Of a DNA stretch of 64,000 nucleotides, positions 42,561-52,973 are shown piece after piece (the stretch's first letter is position 1; each line of letters begins with the position of its first letter). The position numbers and the translations under genes are program-made. The notes under the pieces were generated by a model that made no database searches, was not told the DNA's origin, and was given only the letters and a program-made list of their open reading frames with translations. Where the stretch lies: NCBI RefSeq assembly GCF_022664455.2, contig NZ_JAKRKC020000001.1, forward strand, positions 4,965,001 through 5,029,000, given 5' to 3'. This DNA is from Actinomadura luzonensis. Its GTDB lineage: Bacteria; Actinomycetota; Actinomycetes; Streptosporangiales; Streptosporangiaceae.

Positions 42561-45500
42561 GTGGGAAAGTCGACGCGCGCCTTTCTGCTGACGGCGGCGG
42601 GGACGGCGTTCGCCGTCTCCGCCCTGTGTGCTCTGCCGCCGATCGGGCGGCTGCTGAGCGGGGCGCCCCTGGTGGGGGCGCTGGTGTTCCCGGGGGCCGG
42701 GCGGGGGCCGGGGGTGGCCGCGGGGGTCGCGGTGGCCGGGCTCGCCGTGCTCGTCACGGCGGCGGGAGCCCTGGCGCTGCGGTGGGCCGGGCTCGGGGAC
42801 CTGCGGAGCGGGGTGGGGTCGCGGGCCTTGGCGGTCGTCTGCTGGGCGCTCGCCGGCGGGGCCGGCGGGGTCGTGGCGGTGTGGGGGTGGGCCCGGATCG
42901 CGGGGGCCGGGTTCTGGGCGTACGCGCCGCGGGCCGGGTGGTGGGGGACGGCGGTGGCGGTGGTGGCCGCCGTGACGGCGTTGTGCGTGGTCCGGCAGGC
43001 GCCGGGCTCCTCCGCGCGGCCGTCCGGGGCCGGCCCTTCGGGAGCGGCGGCCCGGGCGGCGGCGTTCCGCGGCCGGGGGTGGGTGGTGCCGGTGGTCGCG
43101 GCCGGGTGGGCACTGGTGTGGGGCGCTTTCGTGCGGGAGCGGGAGCCGCTGACGGCCTGGCTGCCGATGTCGCTCGACTACTTCGAGCAGGCCGGCGTGG
43201 TGCTGGCGGCGGTCGTGGCGGCGCGCCTGGAAGGGGCGTTGCGGCGGCGGCTGCCCGTGGCGGGACGGCCCGGGCGGGCGTTCGTGCTGGCGTGGATCGC
43301 GCTGGCCGGGGCGCCGTTCGCGCACGCGGCCGTCGTCGCCGTCGATCGGGGCATGCGCGAGCTGCTGCTCGCCGACCCGTTCGGCACGGCCTGGCTCGTG
43401 GAGTACGCGAGGGACGCCGCGGCGGTGCTGGCCGCCGCGCCCGCGCAGGTGGCGGTGCCGCCGCTGCTGCTGGCCGCGGCCGCCACCGGGCTGCAGCTCG
43501 TCCTGCCCGCGCGGCGGCGGGCGGAGGCCGGGACGGACCCGGTGCGGCCGGACCGGCGGTGGAGCCTCACGGTGGCGGGGGCGGCGCTCGCGCTGACGTA
43601 CTTCTGCCTGGCCGTCACCTCGCGGCACCCGGAGCTGACGCGGCGGACGTACGGCGAGAACGCGCCCCCGGTCGTGCGCGGGCTCGCCTTCCTCGCGCCG
43701 CCCGGCCCCGCGCTCGACCGCGCCGAGGTGGTCTGGTCATGGGCGGTGGTGGCGGTGTTCGGGGCCGCGGCGGCGCTGCTGGTGCACGTGGCGGTCCGGG
43801 GGCGGCTGGTGCGGCTGTTCCCGGCGTCCGACCTGCTGGTGCTGGCCGGGGCGCTCGCGCTGGCGGCGGCGATCGGGTGGAACGGCGGGAGCGTGATCGG
43901 CTGGGCGGTGACGGGTGAGCGCCCGCTCGGGATCTCGGCGGCGCGGGAGGCGGCGGTGTTCACCGGGGTGGTCGTGCCGGCGTTCGCGGTGGTGGTGTTC
44001 ATCGTGCACACGCAGGTGGGGTTGTCCAGGTTCGTACGGATCGTGCGGCTGGCGGGCGAGGAGAGCTGGGGGACGCTCGTCGTCCGGCACCGGGCCTGGC
44101 GGGAGGAGGTGCACGAGCACGTGCCGGGGCGGCGGGAGCGGGCCGTGCTCGCCGCGTGGGCGGCCGGGGCGGCGCTGGCGGTGGTCGTGGTGGCGGGGGC
44201 GGCGCGCGGGTACGGCGTCGAGCCGCCCGCGCCGGAGGATCCGGGCAGCGGGGTGTTCCCGGCGCTGCCCGCCGTGTCGGTCGCGCTGCCCGCGGCGGCG
44301 AACGCGGCCGGGGCGGCGTGGGTCGTGCTGCTGGGCGGGCTGGTCTTCCTCGGGCTCGGGCAGGCCAACCTGCGGGAGCGGCGGGCGGCGGCGGTGGTCG
44401 CGGTGTGGGGGCTGTCGGTGGTGGCGGGCGGGGTGGCGTACCTGGCGGTGGACCCGGTGACGGGGCTGCAGGCGGGCTTCGTCGCCGGGCCGCTCGCGGC
44501 GGCGGCGACGGCCGCCGGCCTGTACCGGCGGCGGACGGCACGGGCGGCACGGACGGCGGGAGCGGCACGGACGGCGGGAGCGGCACGGACGGCGGGAGCG
44601 GCGCAGGCGGCGGGAGCGGCGGCGAAGCGGGCCGCCTCGACGGCGGCGGGAGGCAGGGGGCGCGCGACGGCGGCGGGCAGCGGGCGCGCGGCGGCCACGG
44701 CACGCGGGGCGGAATTGGCCAGGAAGGGAGCGGCCCGCCCCGGCCGGGCGGAGGCCCGGCGAGGGCCGGTGGGTGGAAGCCGGTCGGTCACCGCGTACGG
44801 GGCCGCGGGCGGAAGTCAGGTGCTCCCGGGGCGGAGGGCCGCGGGTGGGAGCCAGGCGGGCGGCGGGCGGAAGGGCCTCGACGGGCGCGACAGGGCCGAA
44901 GGACTTCAGGTGGGAGCGGGCGGGGGGAAGGTGCGGAGGGTGATGGTGGCCGGGGTCGGGGTGGTGGCGCTGGTCGTCGTGGCGGTGCCCGTCGTGCGCG
45001 GCGCCCCCGCGCCCCGGACGGTGCAGATCAGGAGCGGCTTGTGGCGGGAGCAGCGGGGACGCCTCACGGTCGAGGTGACCTACCCGCGCACCGGCGGCTC
45101 GGCCCGGGTGGACGCGGCGCTGCTCGCCCCCGTGCGGGAGCGGGTGGAGGAGGCGGCCCGCGAGGTGCGCGCCAACCCGGTCGCCGTGGCGGTCGTCACC
45201 GGCACGTACGCGGTCGTGCGCGACGACGCCCGCCTGCTCTCGGTCCGGTACGCGTTCGGCGGCGACGGCGCCGGCGCGCGGGCCGTGAACTACGACCTGG
45301 CCGCCGGCCGCGCCCTGAGCGTGACCGAGATCTTCGCGCCGGCGGCGTTCACCCCGGCGGGCCGGCGGCGGCTGGCGGAGACGCTGCGCCCGCTCGTCCC
45401 CGCCGGGCAGCGGCCGGTGACCGTGAGCGTGGACGACCCGCGCCTGGCGGTCAACGCCGGCACCGGCGCGGTGGAGTTCTCGTTCGGCCCCGGCTACTTC

Positions 45501-45575
45501 TGCCGTGGTTGCGCCCCCTTCACGGTACGGGTGCCGGACGGCCGCCTGACCGGCCTGCTGCCCCTGCGGGTCTAG
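42561..45575 (+). CDS. Large polytopic membrane protein with C-terminal DUF3298/RsiV-like domain
   Basis: 1004 residues from GTG 42561. The first ~650 residues contain many hydrophobic helices (roughly a dozen or more) with charged loops. A low-complexity region (about 660-790) follows, with TAGAAR repeats and Gly/Arg-rich sequence. A further helix (near 795, VMVAGVGVVALVVVAVPVVR) leads into a C-terminal exported domain of about 190 residues (RLTVEVTYPRTGGSARVDAA, AVNYDLAAGRALSVTEIFAP, FSFGPGYFCRGCAPFTV) resembling DUF3298/RsiV-type domains. The protein looks like a surface-facing membrane protein. I recognise no enzymatic motif. Confidence 0.78.
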   Translation: MGKSTRAFLLTAAGTAFAVSALCALPPIGRLLSGAPLVGALVFPGAGRGPGVAAGVAVAGLAVLVTAAGALALRWAGLGDLRSGVGSRALAVVCWALAGGAGGVVAVWGWARIAGAGFWAYAPRAGWWGTAVAVVAAVTALCVVRQAPGSSARPSGAGPSGAAARAAAFRGRGWVVPVVAAGWALVWGAFVREREPLTAWLPMSLDYFEQAGVVLAAVVAARLEGALRRRLPVAGRPGRAFVLAWIALAGAPFAHAAVVAVDRGMRELLLADPFGTAWLVEYARDAAAVLAAAPAQVAVPPLLLAAAATGLQLVLPARRRAEAGTDPVRPDRRWSLTVAGAALALTYFCLAVTSRHPELTRRTYGENAPPVVRGLAFLAPPGPALDRAEVVWSWAVVAVFGAAAALLVHVAVRGRLVRLFPASDLLVLAGALALAAAIGWNGGSVIGWAVTGERPLGISAAREAAVFTGVVVPAFAVVVFIVHTQVGLSRFVRIVRLAGEESWGTLVVRHRAWREEVHEHVPGRRERAVLAAWAAGAALAVVVVAGAARGYGVEPPAPEDPGSGVFPALPAVSVALPAAANAAGAAWVVLLGGLVFLGLGQANLRERRAAAVVAVWGLSVVAGGVAYLAVDPVTGLQAGFVAGPLAAAATAAGLYRRRTARAARTAGAARTAGAARTAGAAQAAGAAAKRAASTAAGGRGRATAAGSGRAAATARGAELARKGAARPGRAEARRGPVGGSRSVTAYGAAGGSQVLPGRRAAGGSQAGGGRKGLDGRDRAEGLQVGAGGGKVRRVMVAGVGVVALVVVAVPVVRGAPAPRTVQIRSGLWREQRGRLTVEVTYPRTGGSARVDAALLAPVRERVEEAAREVRANPVAVAVVTGTYAVVRDDARLLSVRYAFGGDGAGARAVNYDLAAGRALSVTEIFAPAAFTPAGRRRLAETLRPLVPAGQRPVTVSVDDPRLAVNAGTGAVEFSFGPGYFCRGCAPFTVRVPDGRLTGLLPLRV
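44546..44617. repeat. 18-bp tandem repeat in the membrane-protein gene
   Basis: Three near-exact copies of GGCACGGACGGCGGGAGC and a fourth diverged copy encode the TAGAAR repeats of the large membrane protein. Unit length keeps the frame. Confidence 0.88.
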
Positions 45576-45607
45576 CGGGAACGCCGTCCCGGCGCGACGA
45601 TCGCGGC

Positions 45608-46039
45608 ATGGACGCTCAGGAGATCGCCGACCGCCTGGAGATCGCGGACCTGCTGGCCCGCTACACGCACGCCATCGACTCCGGCCGCTGGGAGCTGCTG
45701 GACGAGGTGTTCGCCGAGGACGCCGTCATCGACTACAGCTCGTCCGGCGGCGTGAAGGGCACGAGGGAGGAGGTCAAGGCGTGGCTGGCCGAGGTGCTCG
45801 CGCACTGGCCGGGCCGGCTGCACCTGATCGGCGCGCCGGTGATCGGCTTCGCGGACGGCGAGGCGCGGGTGAGCGCGCCGTTCACCGACACGCTCGCCCC
45901 GACCCGGGCGATGGTCGCGGCCGCGACGGAGGGCTTCCTGCACGGCGGCGGCTGGTACCACCACCGGCTGCGCCGCACCCCGTCCGGCTGGCGGAGCGTG
46001 GAGCTGGTGGAGGAGCAGAGCTGGCGCACCGCCCACTGA
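45608..46039 (+). CDS. NTF2/SnoaL-like nuclear transport factor 2 fold protein
   Basis: A 143-residue SnoaL-like domain starts at ATG 45608: helices EIADRLEIADLLARYTHAID, SGRWELLDEVFAEDAVIDYS, then the strands LHLIGAPVIGFADGEARVSA and GGGWYHHRLRRTPSGWRSVE. Tyr/Asp/His residues in the cavity (RYTHAID, WYHHRL) are typical of dehydratase- or isomerase-type members. The substrate is unknown. It is 33 bp downstream of the large membrane protein on the same strand. Confidence 0.85.
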   Translation: MDAQEIADRLEIADLLARYTHAIDSGRWELLDEVFAEDAVIDYSSSGGVKGTREEVKAWLAEVLAHWPGRLHLIGAPVIGFADGEARVSAPFTDTLAPTRAMVAAATEGFLHGGGWYHHRLRRTPSGWRSVELVEEQSWRTAH

Positions 46040-46181
46040 GCCGCCGCTCAGCCGCGTCGCGCTGACCTGCGACAACTACCACGGGTACGGACTTATCGCG
46101 TTTGTGAAGAAACGCGGCCGGGCAGCGCGAGGGCGAGGGCGGCTGTCCCCAGCCCTCACCGCTGGAAAGGCTGTGCGGCAC

Positions 46182-47407
46182 ATGGCATTCGCTTCAGGTC
46201 TTCTCGGTCACGACATAGCGGTCGATCTCGGAACAGCCAACACGCTCGTCTACGTACGCAGGAAGGGCATCGTCCTCAACGAGCCCTCGGTCATCGCGAT
46301 CAACCTCCACAAGAACACGGTCGTGGCCGTCGGCAGGGCGGCCAAGCGCATGATGGGCCGCACTCCCCCGCACATCGCCACGATCCGCCCGCTCAAGGAC
46401 GGCGTGATCGCGGACCTGGACGCGGCCGAGCGCATGCTGCGGATGTTCATCCAGAAGGCGCATCCCAGCAGGTTCCTGGCCAAGCCCCGGATCGTGGTCG
46501 CGGTGCCGAGCGGCACGACCTCGATCGAGCAGCGGGCGGTCAAGGAGGCCGCGTACGAGGCGGGCGCGCGGCGGGTGCACATCATCGAGGAGCCCATGGC
46601 CGCGGCGATCGGCGCCGGGCTGAAGGTCGGCGAGGCCACCGGCAACATGGTCGTCGACATCGGCGGCGGCACCACCGAGGTCGCCATCGTGTCGCTGAGC
46701 GGCGTGGTCGTCGCGCGGTCGCTGCGGGTCGGCGGCGACGAGCTGGACGAGGCGATCATCACGTACGCGAAGAAGGAGCACGCGCTGCTGCTCGGCGACC
46801 GCACGGCGGAGCGGCTGAAGATCGACCTCGGCATGGTGCGGCCCGTCCCGGCCGGGGACGGCGACCTCGCCCCGCGCGGCCGGCACCGGGTGGGCGCCGC
46901 CGCCGGGCCGGCCGGGCTGCCGCCGGTCGTGGTGGCCGGCGAGGAGCCCGCGCCCGCGCCGGCCCCGCACCGCTGGAACCCGTTCCGCTCGCGCGCCCGC
47001 CGGGACGTCCCGCCGCCGCAGCACGACGCGCCGCCGCCGGTCGCCCCGGACACCGGCGCGCCGGTGCGCGGGCGCGACCTGGTCAGCGGCCTGCCGAAGA
47101 CGGCGACGCTCACCGCCGCGGAGCTCGCCGAGGCCATCGAGGACCAGGTGCAGACCATCATCGACGCCGTGCAGGCGACGCTCGACCAGTGCCCGGCCGA
47201 ACTGGCCGGTGACCTGCTGGACAACGGCATCGTCCTGACCGGCGGCGGGGCGCTGCTGCGCGGCCTGGCCGAACGCCTCGGGCAGGCGACCGGCATGCCG
47301 ATCCGGGTGGTGGACAAGCCGCTGTACTCGGTGGCGCTGGGCGCGGGGCGCTGCGTGGAGCGGTTCCAGGCCATGCGGGACGTGCTGCTGCCCGATTGGT
47401 CCCGGCG

Positions 47408-47411
<4 letters not shown>
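46182..47411 (+). CDS. mreB: Rod-shape/cell-wall elongation actin MreB with low-complexity insertion
   Basis: 409 residues from ATG 46182. Actin-fold motifs are all present: DIAVDLGTANTLVYVRRKGI (phosphate 1), VVDIGGGTTEVAIVSLSGVV (phosphate 2) and GIVLTGGGALLRGLAERLG (adenosine). Normal MreB is about 340-350 residues; the excess lies at about 220-296, a Pro/Ala/Arg-rich stretch between RLKIDLGMVRPV and RGRDLVSGLPKTATL, where usual MreB has only a short loop. MreB forms filaments that guide wall synthesis; in sporulating actinomycetes it acts in spore-wall formation. It begins the mreBCD-mrdA-rodA operon. Confidence 0.95.
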
Positions 47412-48274
<863 letters not shown>

Positions 48275-48317
48275 GCCTGCGGCGGGGGCGAGGGCGCGTC
48301 CGGGAGGGAGGGGCGCG

Positions 48318-48965
48318 GTGGGGGTGGTGCTGTTCCTGGTCGTGGCACCGCTGGTGCAGGTGCTGGCGGTCAACCGGTCGCCGTGGGGCGGGCCCGATCT
48401 GGTGGTGCTGGCCGTGGTGTGGCCGGCGCTGGCCGGGGGGCCGGGGTGGGGGTGTGCGGCGGGGTTCGCGGCCGGGCTGGCCGCCGACGTGACGCCGCCC
48501 GCCGGAGGGACCGTGGGCGCGTCGGCGGTGGCGCTCGCGGTGACGGGCCTGCTGACCGGCCTGTCGTCCCCCACTGGCACCCGATGGGCACGCGCCCGGA
48601 TGGGACGGGCGGTCGCGCTCGGCACGGCCGGGGCCGTCCCGGGGATGGGACGGGCGGTCGCGCTCGGGGCGGGCGGGGCGGTGCTCGGGGTGGGGTCGCG
48701 GGCCGGGATGGCGGTGGCGCTGGGGGACATGGGATGGCGGGAGGCGTGGGCGGGGCTGCCCGCGACGCTCGCCTGGACGGCCGCGCTCGGCGCCCCGCTC
48801 GCCGCCGCGCTGCTGAGGCGACGCCGGCCCCGGACCGGGCGCGGCTCCCTGCCCGGGGCGGACCCGTGGCACAAGCGCCAGCCCCGGCGCGGGCGCGACC
48901 CCCGGGTCGGGCGCGGGTTCCCGGGGGGTCGGCGGAGTGGCGGGGGCGGGGTGTGGGGTGTCTAG
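48318..48965 (+). CDS. mreD: MreD-like membrane protein
   Basis: GTG 48318 follows GGAGGG; an earlier GTG at 48267 would overlap mreC and is possible. The 215-residue product has the hydrophobic profile of MreD, about 5 transmembrane helices, beginning VGVVLFLVVAPLVQVLAVNR and GGPDLVVLAVVWPALAGGPG. The N-terminal NRSPWGGPDL is MreD-like. The C-terminal 45 residues are a basic tail. Assignment rests mainly on position between mreC and mrdA. Confidence 0.85.
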   Translation: MGVVLFLVVAPLVQVLAVNRSPWGGPDLVVLAVVWPALAGGPGWGCAAGFAAGLAADVTPPAGGTVGASAVALAVTGLLTGLSSPTGTRWARARMGRAVALGTAGAVPGMGRAVALGAGGAVLGVGSRAGMAVALGDMGWREAWAGLPATLAWTAALGAPLAAALLRRRRPRTGRGSLPGADPWHKRQPRRGRDPRVGRGFPGGRRSGGGGVWGV

Positions 48966-50811
48966 GGGGCGGGTGGCGGTGCTGCGGCTGCTCGTCCTCG
49001 CGATGCTGGCCACGCTCCTGGCCCGCCTGTGGTTCCTGCAGGTGATGGACGGCGACCGGTACGCCCGCGCCGCCGCCGGCGTCCGGATCAGGACGGTGCC
49101 GGTGCCGCCGCTGCGGGGCCGGATCGTGGACGTGTCCGGCCGCCCGCTGGCCGCGAACCGCACTCGCCCGGTCGTCACCGTGGACGCCGCGGCGCTGGCG
49201 CACCAGCCCGACGGCGGCCGGGCGGTGCTGGAGCGCCTGGCCGGGGTGCTGGGGCAGCCGTACCGGCAGCTCGCGAGCAAGGTGCGCCCGTGCGGGCCCG
49301 GCGTCGGGCAGCCGTGCTGGCCGGGCTCCCCGTACGAGCCGGTCCCGGTCGCGGACGGCGTCGCCGTGCCCGTGGCGCTGCAGGTGGGCGAGCGGCAGCG
49401 GGACTTCCCCGGCGTCCGCGCCGAGCTGCGCCCCGTCCGCGTCCACCCGCGGGGCGCGGCGGCGGCGCACACGCTGGGCTACGTGCAGGGCGGCGCGGGC
49501 CGCGCCGGGCTGGAGGCGGCCTACGACCGCGACCTCGCGGGCCGTCCCGGGCTGCGCACGGTGGCGGTGGACAACACCGGCGCCGTCACCGGGACGCCGC
49601 GCGAGGTGCCGCCCGTCCCCGGCGACACCCTGGTGACCAGCTTGGACGTGCGGGTCCAGGCGGTCGCCGAGCAGGCGCTGGCCCGGGCCCTGGCGAGCGG
49701 CGGCGGCACGTCGGGGGCGGTCGTGGTGCTGGAGTCGGGCACCGGCCGGCTGGTGGCGCTGGCCGGGCTGCCCGCGTACGACCCGGGCGTGTGGACCGAC
49801 GGCGTGACCGCCCGCGAGTACGCCCGGCTGCCGCTGCTGTCGCCGCCCGTGCAGGGCCAGTGGGCGCCCGGCTCGACGTGGAAGGTGACGTCCGTGGCCG
49901 CCGCCGCCCGCGCCGGCTACGACCTCGGCGCCTCCTACGCCTGCCCCGGCGCATACCGGGTCGGCGACCGGCTGTTCCGCAACTTCGGCGGCGCCGATCT
50001 GGGCCGGATGACGATGCGCGGCGCCCTGGCCGTGTCCTGCGACACGATCTTCTACCGGCTGGCGGACGAGCTGTGGCGGCGCGGCGACCAGGCGCTGGAG
50101 GAGACGGCCCGCGGGTTCGGCTTCGGCCGGCCGACCGGGGTGGACCTGCCGGGCGAGGCGGCGGGCGCGGTGCCGGACGCCGCGGCGAAACGGGCACGCT
50201 GGCGGGCCACGCGGGCGGAGAGCTGCCGCCGCGCCGCGACGGGCTACCCGGAGCAGGCCGACCGGGCGCGGGCCGCGTACCTGACGGCGATCGCCAGGGA
50301 GAGCTGCCGGGACGGCGGCGCGTGGCGGGGCGGCGACGCGGCGAACCTGGCGATCGGGCAGGGCGGCGTGCTGGTGACGCCGCTGCAGCTCGCCCGCGCG
50401 TACGCGGCGATCGCCAACGGCGGGACGCTGTTCGCGCCGCGGGCGGGGAAGGCTGTGGTGCGGCCGGACGGGACGACGGTCAGGACGATCACGCCGCCGG
50501 TGACCGGGCGGCTGCCCGCCTCGGCCGCGACGCTGGCCTTCATCAGGGACGCGCTGGCCCAGGTGCCGAGGACCGGGACCGCGGCGGGCGCGTTCAGGGG
50601 GTTCCCGTTCGGCCGGATCGCGGTGGCGGGGAAGACGGGGACGGCGGAGGCGTTCGGGCGGCGGGACACCTCGTGGTTCGCCTCGTTCGCGCCGGACCCG
50701 GCGTACACGGTGGTGGTCGTGCTGTCGGAGGGCGGCCTCGGCGCGGAGGGCGCGGCCCCGGCGGCCCGCGCCGTCTGGGAGGGCGTGCTCGCGCTGAGAG
50801 GGGCCCGATGA
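48937..50811 (+). CDS. mrdA: Penicillin-binding protein 2 (transpeptidase MrdA/PbpA-type)
   Basis: 624 residues from GTG 48937 (GTG 48958 is an alternative). A transmembrane helix near 20-35 (LRLLVLAMLATLLARLWFLQ) precedes a dimerisation domain with RIRTVPVPPLRGRIVDVSG and the transpeptidase domain. Catalytic motifs: SxxK as GSTWKV, SxN as SCD in LAVSCDTIFYRL, and KTG as AVAGKTGTAEAFG. The enzyme cross-links peptidoglycan in lateral-wall or spore-wall synthesis with RodA. Its start overlaps mreD, and its stop overlaps rodA (ATGA). Confidence 0.94.
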   Translation: MAGAGCGVSRGRVAVLRLLVLAMLATLLARLWFLQVMDGDRYARAAAGVRIRTVPVPPLRGRIVDVSGRPLAANRTRPVVTVDAAALAHQPDGGRAVLERLAGVLGQPYRQLASKVRPCGPGVGQPCWPGSPYEPVPVADGVAVPVALQVGERQRDFPGVRAELRPVRVHPRGAAAAHTLGYVQGGAGRAGLEAAYDRDLAGRPGLRTVAVDNTGAVTGTPREVPPVPGDTLVTSLDVRVQAVAEQALARALASGGGTSGAVVVLESGTGRLVALAGLPAYDPGVWTDGVTAREYARLPLLSPPVQGQWAPGSTWKVTSVAAAARAGYDLGASYACPGAYRVGDRLFRNFGGADLGRMTMRGALAVSCDTIFYRLADELWRRGDQALEETARGFGFGRPTGVDLPGEAAGAVPDAAAKRARWRATRAESCRRAATGYPEQADRARAAYLTAIARESCRDGGAWRGGDAANLAIGQGGVLVTPLQLARAYAAIANGGTLFAPRAGKAVVRPDGTTVRTITPPVTGRLPASAATLAFIRDALAQVPRTGTAAGAFRGFPFGRIAVAGKTGTAEAFGRRDTSWFASFAPDPAYTVVVVLSEGGLGAEGAAPAARAVWEGVLALRGAR

Positions 50812-52028
50812 GCGGGCCTGGGATGGGCGGGACAGGGGTGAGCGGGCCTGGGATGAGCGGGGCGGGCCCGCGGCGGCGACTGGCCTGGACGCCGGTGCTG
50901 GGCGGGTCCGACCGGGTGCTGACGGCGGCGGCGCTGGCCCTGTCCGGGACGGGGCTGCTGCTGGTGTGGTCGGCCACCCGGGCGTCCGGCGCGCCCGGCG
51001 GGCTCAGTGGGTACGGCGGGCCCGGCGGGTACGGCTCGCCGGCCAGGCAGACGGGCGCGGTCGCGGCCGGGCTGGTGCTGATGTGGCTGGTGTCCCGGTG
51101 CGACCTGCGGGTGCTGCGGGCGTACGTGCCGCCGGCGTACGCGCTCGCGCTGCTGGCCCTGGCCGCGGTGCTGAGCCCGCTCGGGACGCGGGTGAACGGG
51201 GCGCACTCGTGGCTCGTGCTCGCGCCGGGCGTGACCCTCCAGCCGTCGGAGTTCGCGAAGGTGGCGCTGGCCCTGGCGCTCGCGGTGCCGCTGGGCGAGC
51301 TGCGCGAGGGGCGGCGGCGGCCGGGCCCCGGCGCGGTCGCGCTGGCTCTGGTGCTGGCCGCCGGGCCGGCCGGGCTGATCGCGTCGCAGCCGGACGTGGG
51401 GACGATGCTGGTGTTCGCGGCGATGACGGGCGGCGCGCTGCTGGCGTCGGGGGCGCCGAAGAGGTGGCTCGCGGCGCTGGCGCTCGGGGCGGCCGGGACG
51501 GCGGTGGCGGCCTGGCGGCTCGGCCTGGTGCGGCCGTACCAGCTCAGGCGGCTGCTCGTGCTGGCCGACCCGGCGGCCGACCCGGGCGGCGCGGGCTACA
51601 ACGCGGCCCAGGCGCGCATCGCGATCGGCTCCGGCGGCCTGCTCGGCAAGGGCCTGTTCCACGGCGGGCAGACGGCGGGGCACTTCGTGCCCGAGCAGCA
51701 CACCGACTTCATCTTCACGGTGGCCGGGGAGGAGCTGGGCTTCGCCGGGGCGGCGGCGATCCTGCTGGTGGTCGGGGTGCTGCTGTGGCGCGGGCTGTCG
51801 ATCGCCCGGCGCAGCGCCTCCCCGTACGGGGCGGTGCTGGCCGGGGGCGTCGTGTCGTGGCTGGCGTTCCAGACGTTCCTGAACGTGGGCATGACGGTGG
51901 GGCTCGCGCCGGTCGTGGGCGTGCCGCTGCCGTTCGTCTCCTACGGCGGCTCGGCCACCGTGGCGGGGCTGCTGGCGGCCGGGCTGTTACAGGCCGCGCA
52001 CCGGACGGGCAAGGCCGTGCAGCCGTAG
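50808..52028 (+). CDS. rodA: SEDS peptidoglycan polymerase RodA
   Basis: 406 residues from ATG 50808, coupled to mrdA (ATGA). After a Gly-rich N-terminus, the protein has about 9-10 transmembrane helices and SEDS signatures: PSEFAKVALALALAVPLGEL, ASQPDVGTMLVFAA, HFVPEQHTDFIFTVAGEELG and the C-terminal GVPLPFVSYGGSATVAGLLA. RodA polymerises lipid II together with its cognate class B PBP. It is the last gene of the operon and overlaps the convergent amidohydrolase by 42 bp. Confidence 0.95.
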   Translation: MSGPGMGGTGVSGPGMSGAGPRRRLAWTPVLGGSDRVLTAAALALSGTGLLLVWSATRASGAPGGLSGYGGPGGYGSPARQTGAVAAGLVLMWLVSRCDLRVLRAYVPPAYALALLALAAVLSPLGTRVNGAHSWLVLAPGVTLQPSEFAKVALALALAVPLGELREGRRRPGPGAVALALVLAAGPAGLIASQPDVGTMLVFAAMTGGALLASGAPKRWLAALALGAAGTAVAAWRLGLVRPYQLRRLLVLADPAADPGGAGYNAAQARIAIGSGGLLGKGLFHGGQTAGHFVPEQHTDFIFTVAGEELGFAGAAAILLVVGVLLWRGLSIARRSASPYGAVLAGGVVSWLAFQTFLNVGMTVGLAPVVGVPLPFVSYGGSATVAGLLAAGLLQAAHRTGKAVQP

Positions 52029-52973
52029 CAGGTTCTCGCCGAGGATCTTGCGTTTGGCCTGGTCGGTGAGCTGCGGGTAGCCGTACCCGTCGCACAGGTC
52101 CTGCGGGATGCGGAAGTCGCGGAAGGCGCGCAGCGCCCACTGCGGGTGGAAGATCGGCGCCTCCGAGCCGTAGATGATCTTGTCCTCGCCGCACCAGAAG
52201 AGCAGCTTGCCGATGATCTCGGCGAACATCCGGGGCGCGCGGACCACGAAGTTCACCGTGGCGGCCAGGCACGCGTACAGGTTGGGGTAGCGCACGAGCT
52301 GCCAGCAGGTCTCGTCCAGGAACGGCAGGCCGACGTGGAAGATGACGAAGTTGAGATCGGGGAAGTTCGCGGCGGCGCCGTCCATGTCCCACGTCTGGGT
52401 GTGCTCGATCGGCTGCGGGCCGAGCGGCACGCCCTTGTGCACGCCGATGAGGTTGATCCCGAGGTCGCGGGCCTTTTCGAAGATCGGGTACGCCACCCGC
52501 GGGTCGTCCATCCGCCACGGGTACGGCGAGCCGTAGTCGTAGCGGACGTTGTACAGCTTGAACGCCCGCGCGTTGAACTCCCCCACCTGGCGCTCCATGA
52601 GGTCGAGCGCCCTGCGCCCCTCGAGCGGGTTGACCGAGCCCCAGAAGACGGTCCTGTCGGGGTCGCGGGCGGCCAGCTCGGCGCACTCCTGCCACGGTGA
52701 CAGGCCGTCGTGGTAGAGGTCGGTGAGCGGGAGCGGCATGGCGACGAGCATGTCGGTGTCCGACTCCTCGAACACCATGCGCCGGATGTCGTCCACCGTC
52801 CACTGGCGCAGGAACTCCTCCGGCGCGAGCCGGGTCTCGCCCTCCGGGGTGAGCGTGGTGTGGAAGGCGTACAGGTGGTCGGAGAACATCTGGCCGGGCC
52901 GGCCGTAGGCGTTCTTGGGCTCGAAGTTGAGGACGTGGGCGACGCTGTCGAACACGAAGAAGTCGTCGATCAT
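51987..52973 (-). CDS. Amidohydrolase-family protein (TIM-barrel metal enzyme)
   Basis: 328 residues from ATG 52973, which overlaps the stop of the DUF59 gene (ATGA). It has the amidohydrolase-2 fold: VFDSVAHVLNFEPKNAYG at the N-terminus, AFKLYNVRYDYG, LGINLIGVHKGVPLG, PDLNFVIFHVGLPFLDET and EDKIIYGSEAPIFHP. The first strand has AHVLN in place of the usual HxH, so metal binding there may differ. Related genes sit beside propane/soluble di-iron monooxygenase operons in actinobacteria, but no monooxygenase is here. The role is unknown. Confidence 0.87.
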   Translation of the reverse strand: MIDDFFVFDSVAHVLNFEPKNAYGRPGQMFSDHLYAFHTTLTPEGETRLAPEEFLRQWTVDDIRRMVFEESDTDMLVAMPLPLTDLYHDGLSPWQECAELAARDPDRTVFWGSVNPLEGRRALDLMERQVGEFNARAFKLYNVRYDYGSPYPWRMDDPRVAYPIFEKARDLGINLIGVHKGVPLGPQPIEHTQTWDMDGAAANFPDLNFVIFHVGLPFLDETCWQLVRYPNLYACLAATVNFVVRAPRMFAEIIGKLLFWCGEDKIIYGSEAPIFHPQWALRAFRDFRIPQDLCDGYGYPQLTDQAKRKILGENLLRLHGLARPVRGL

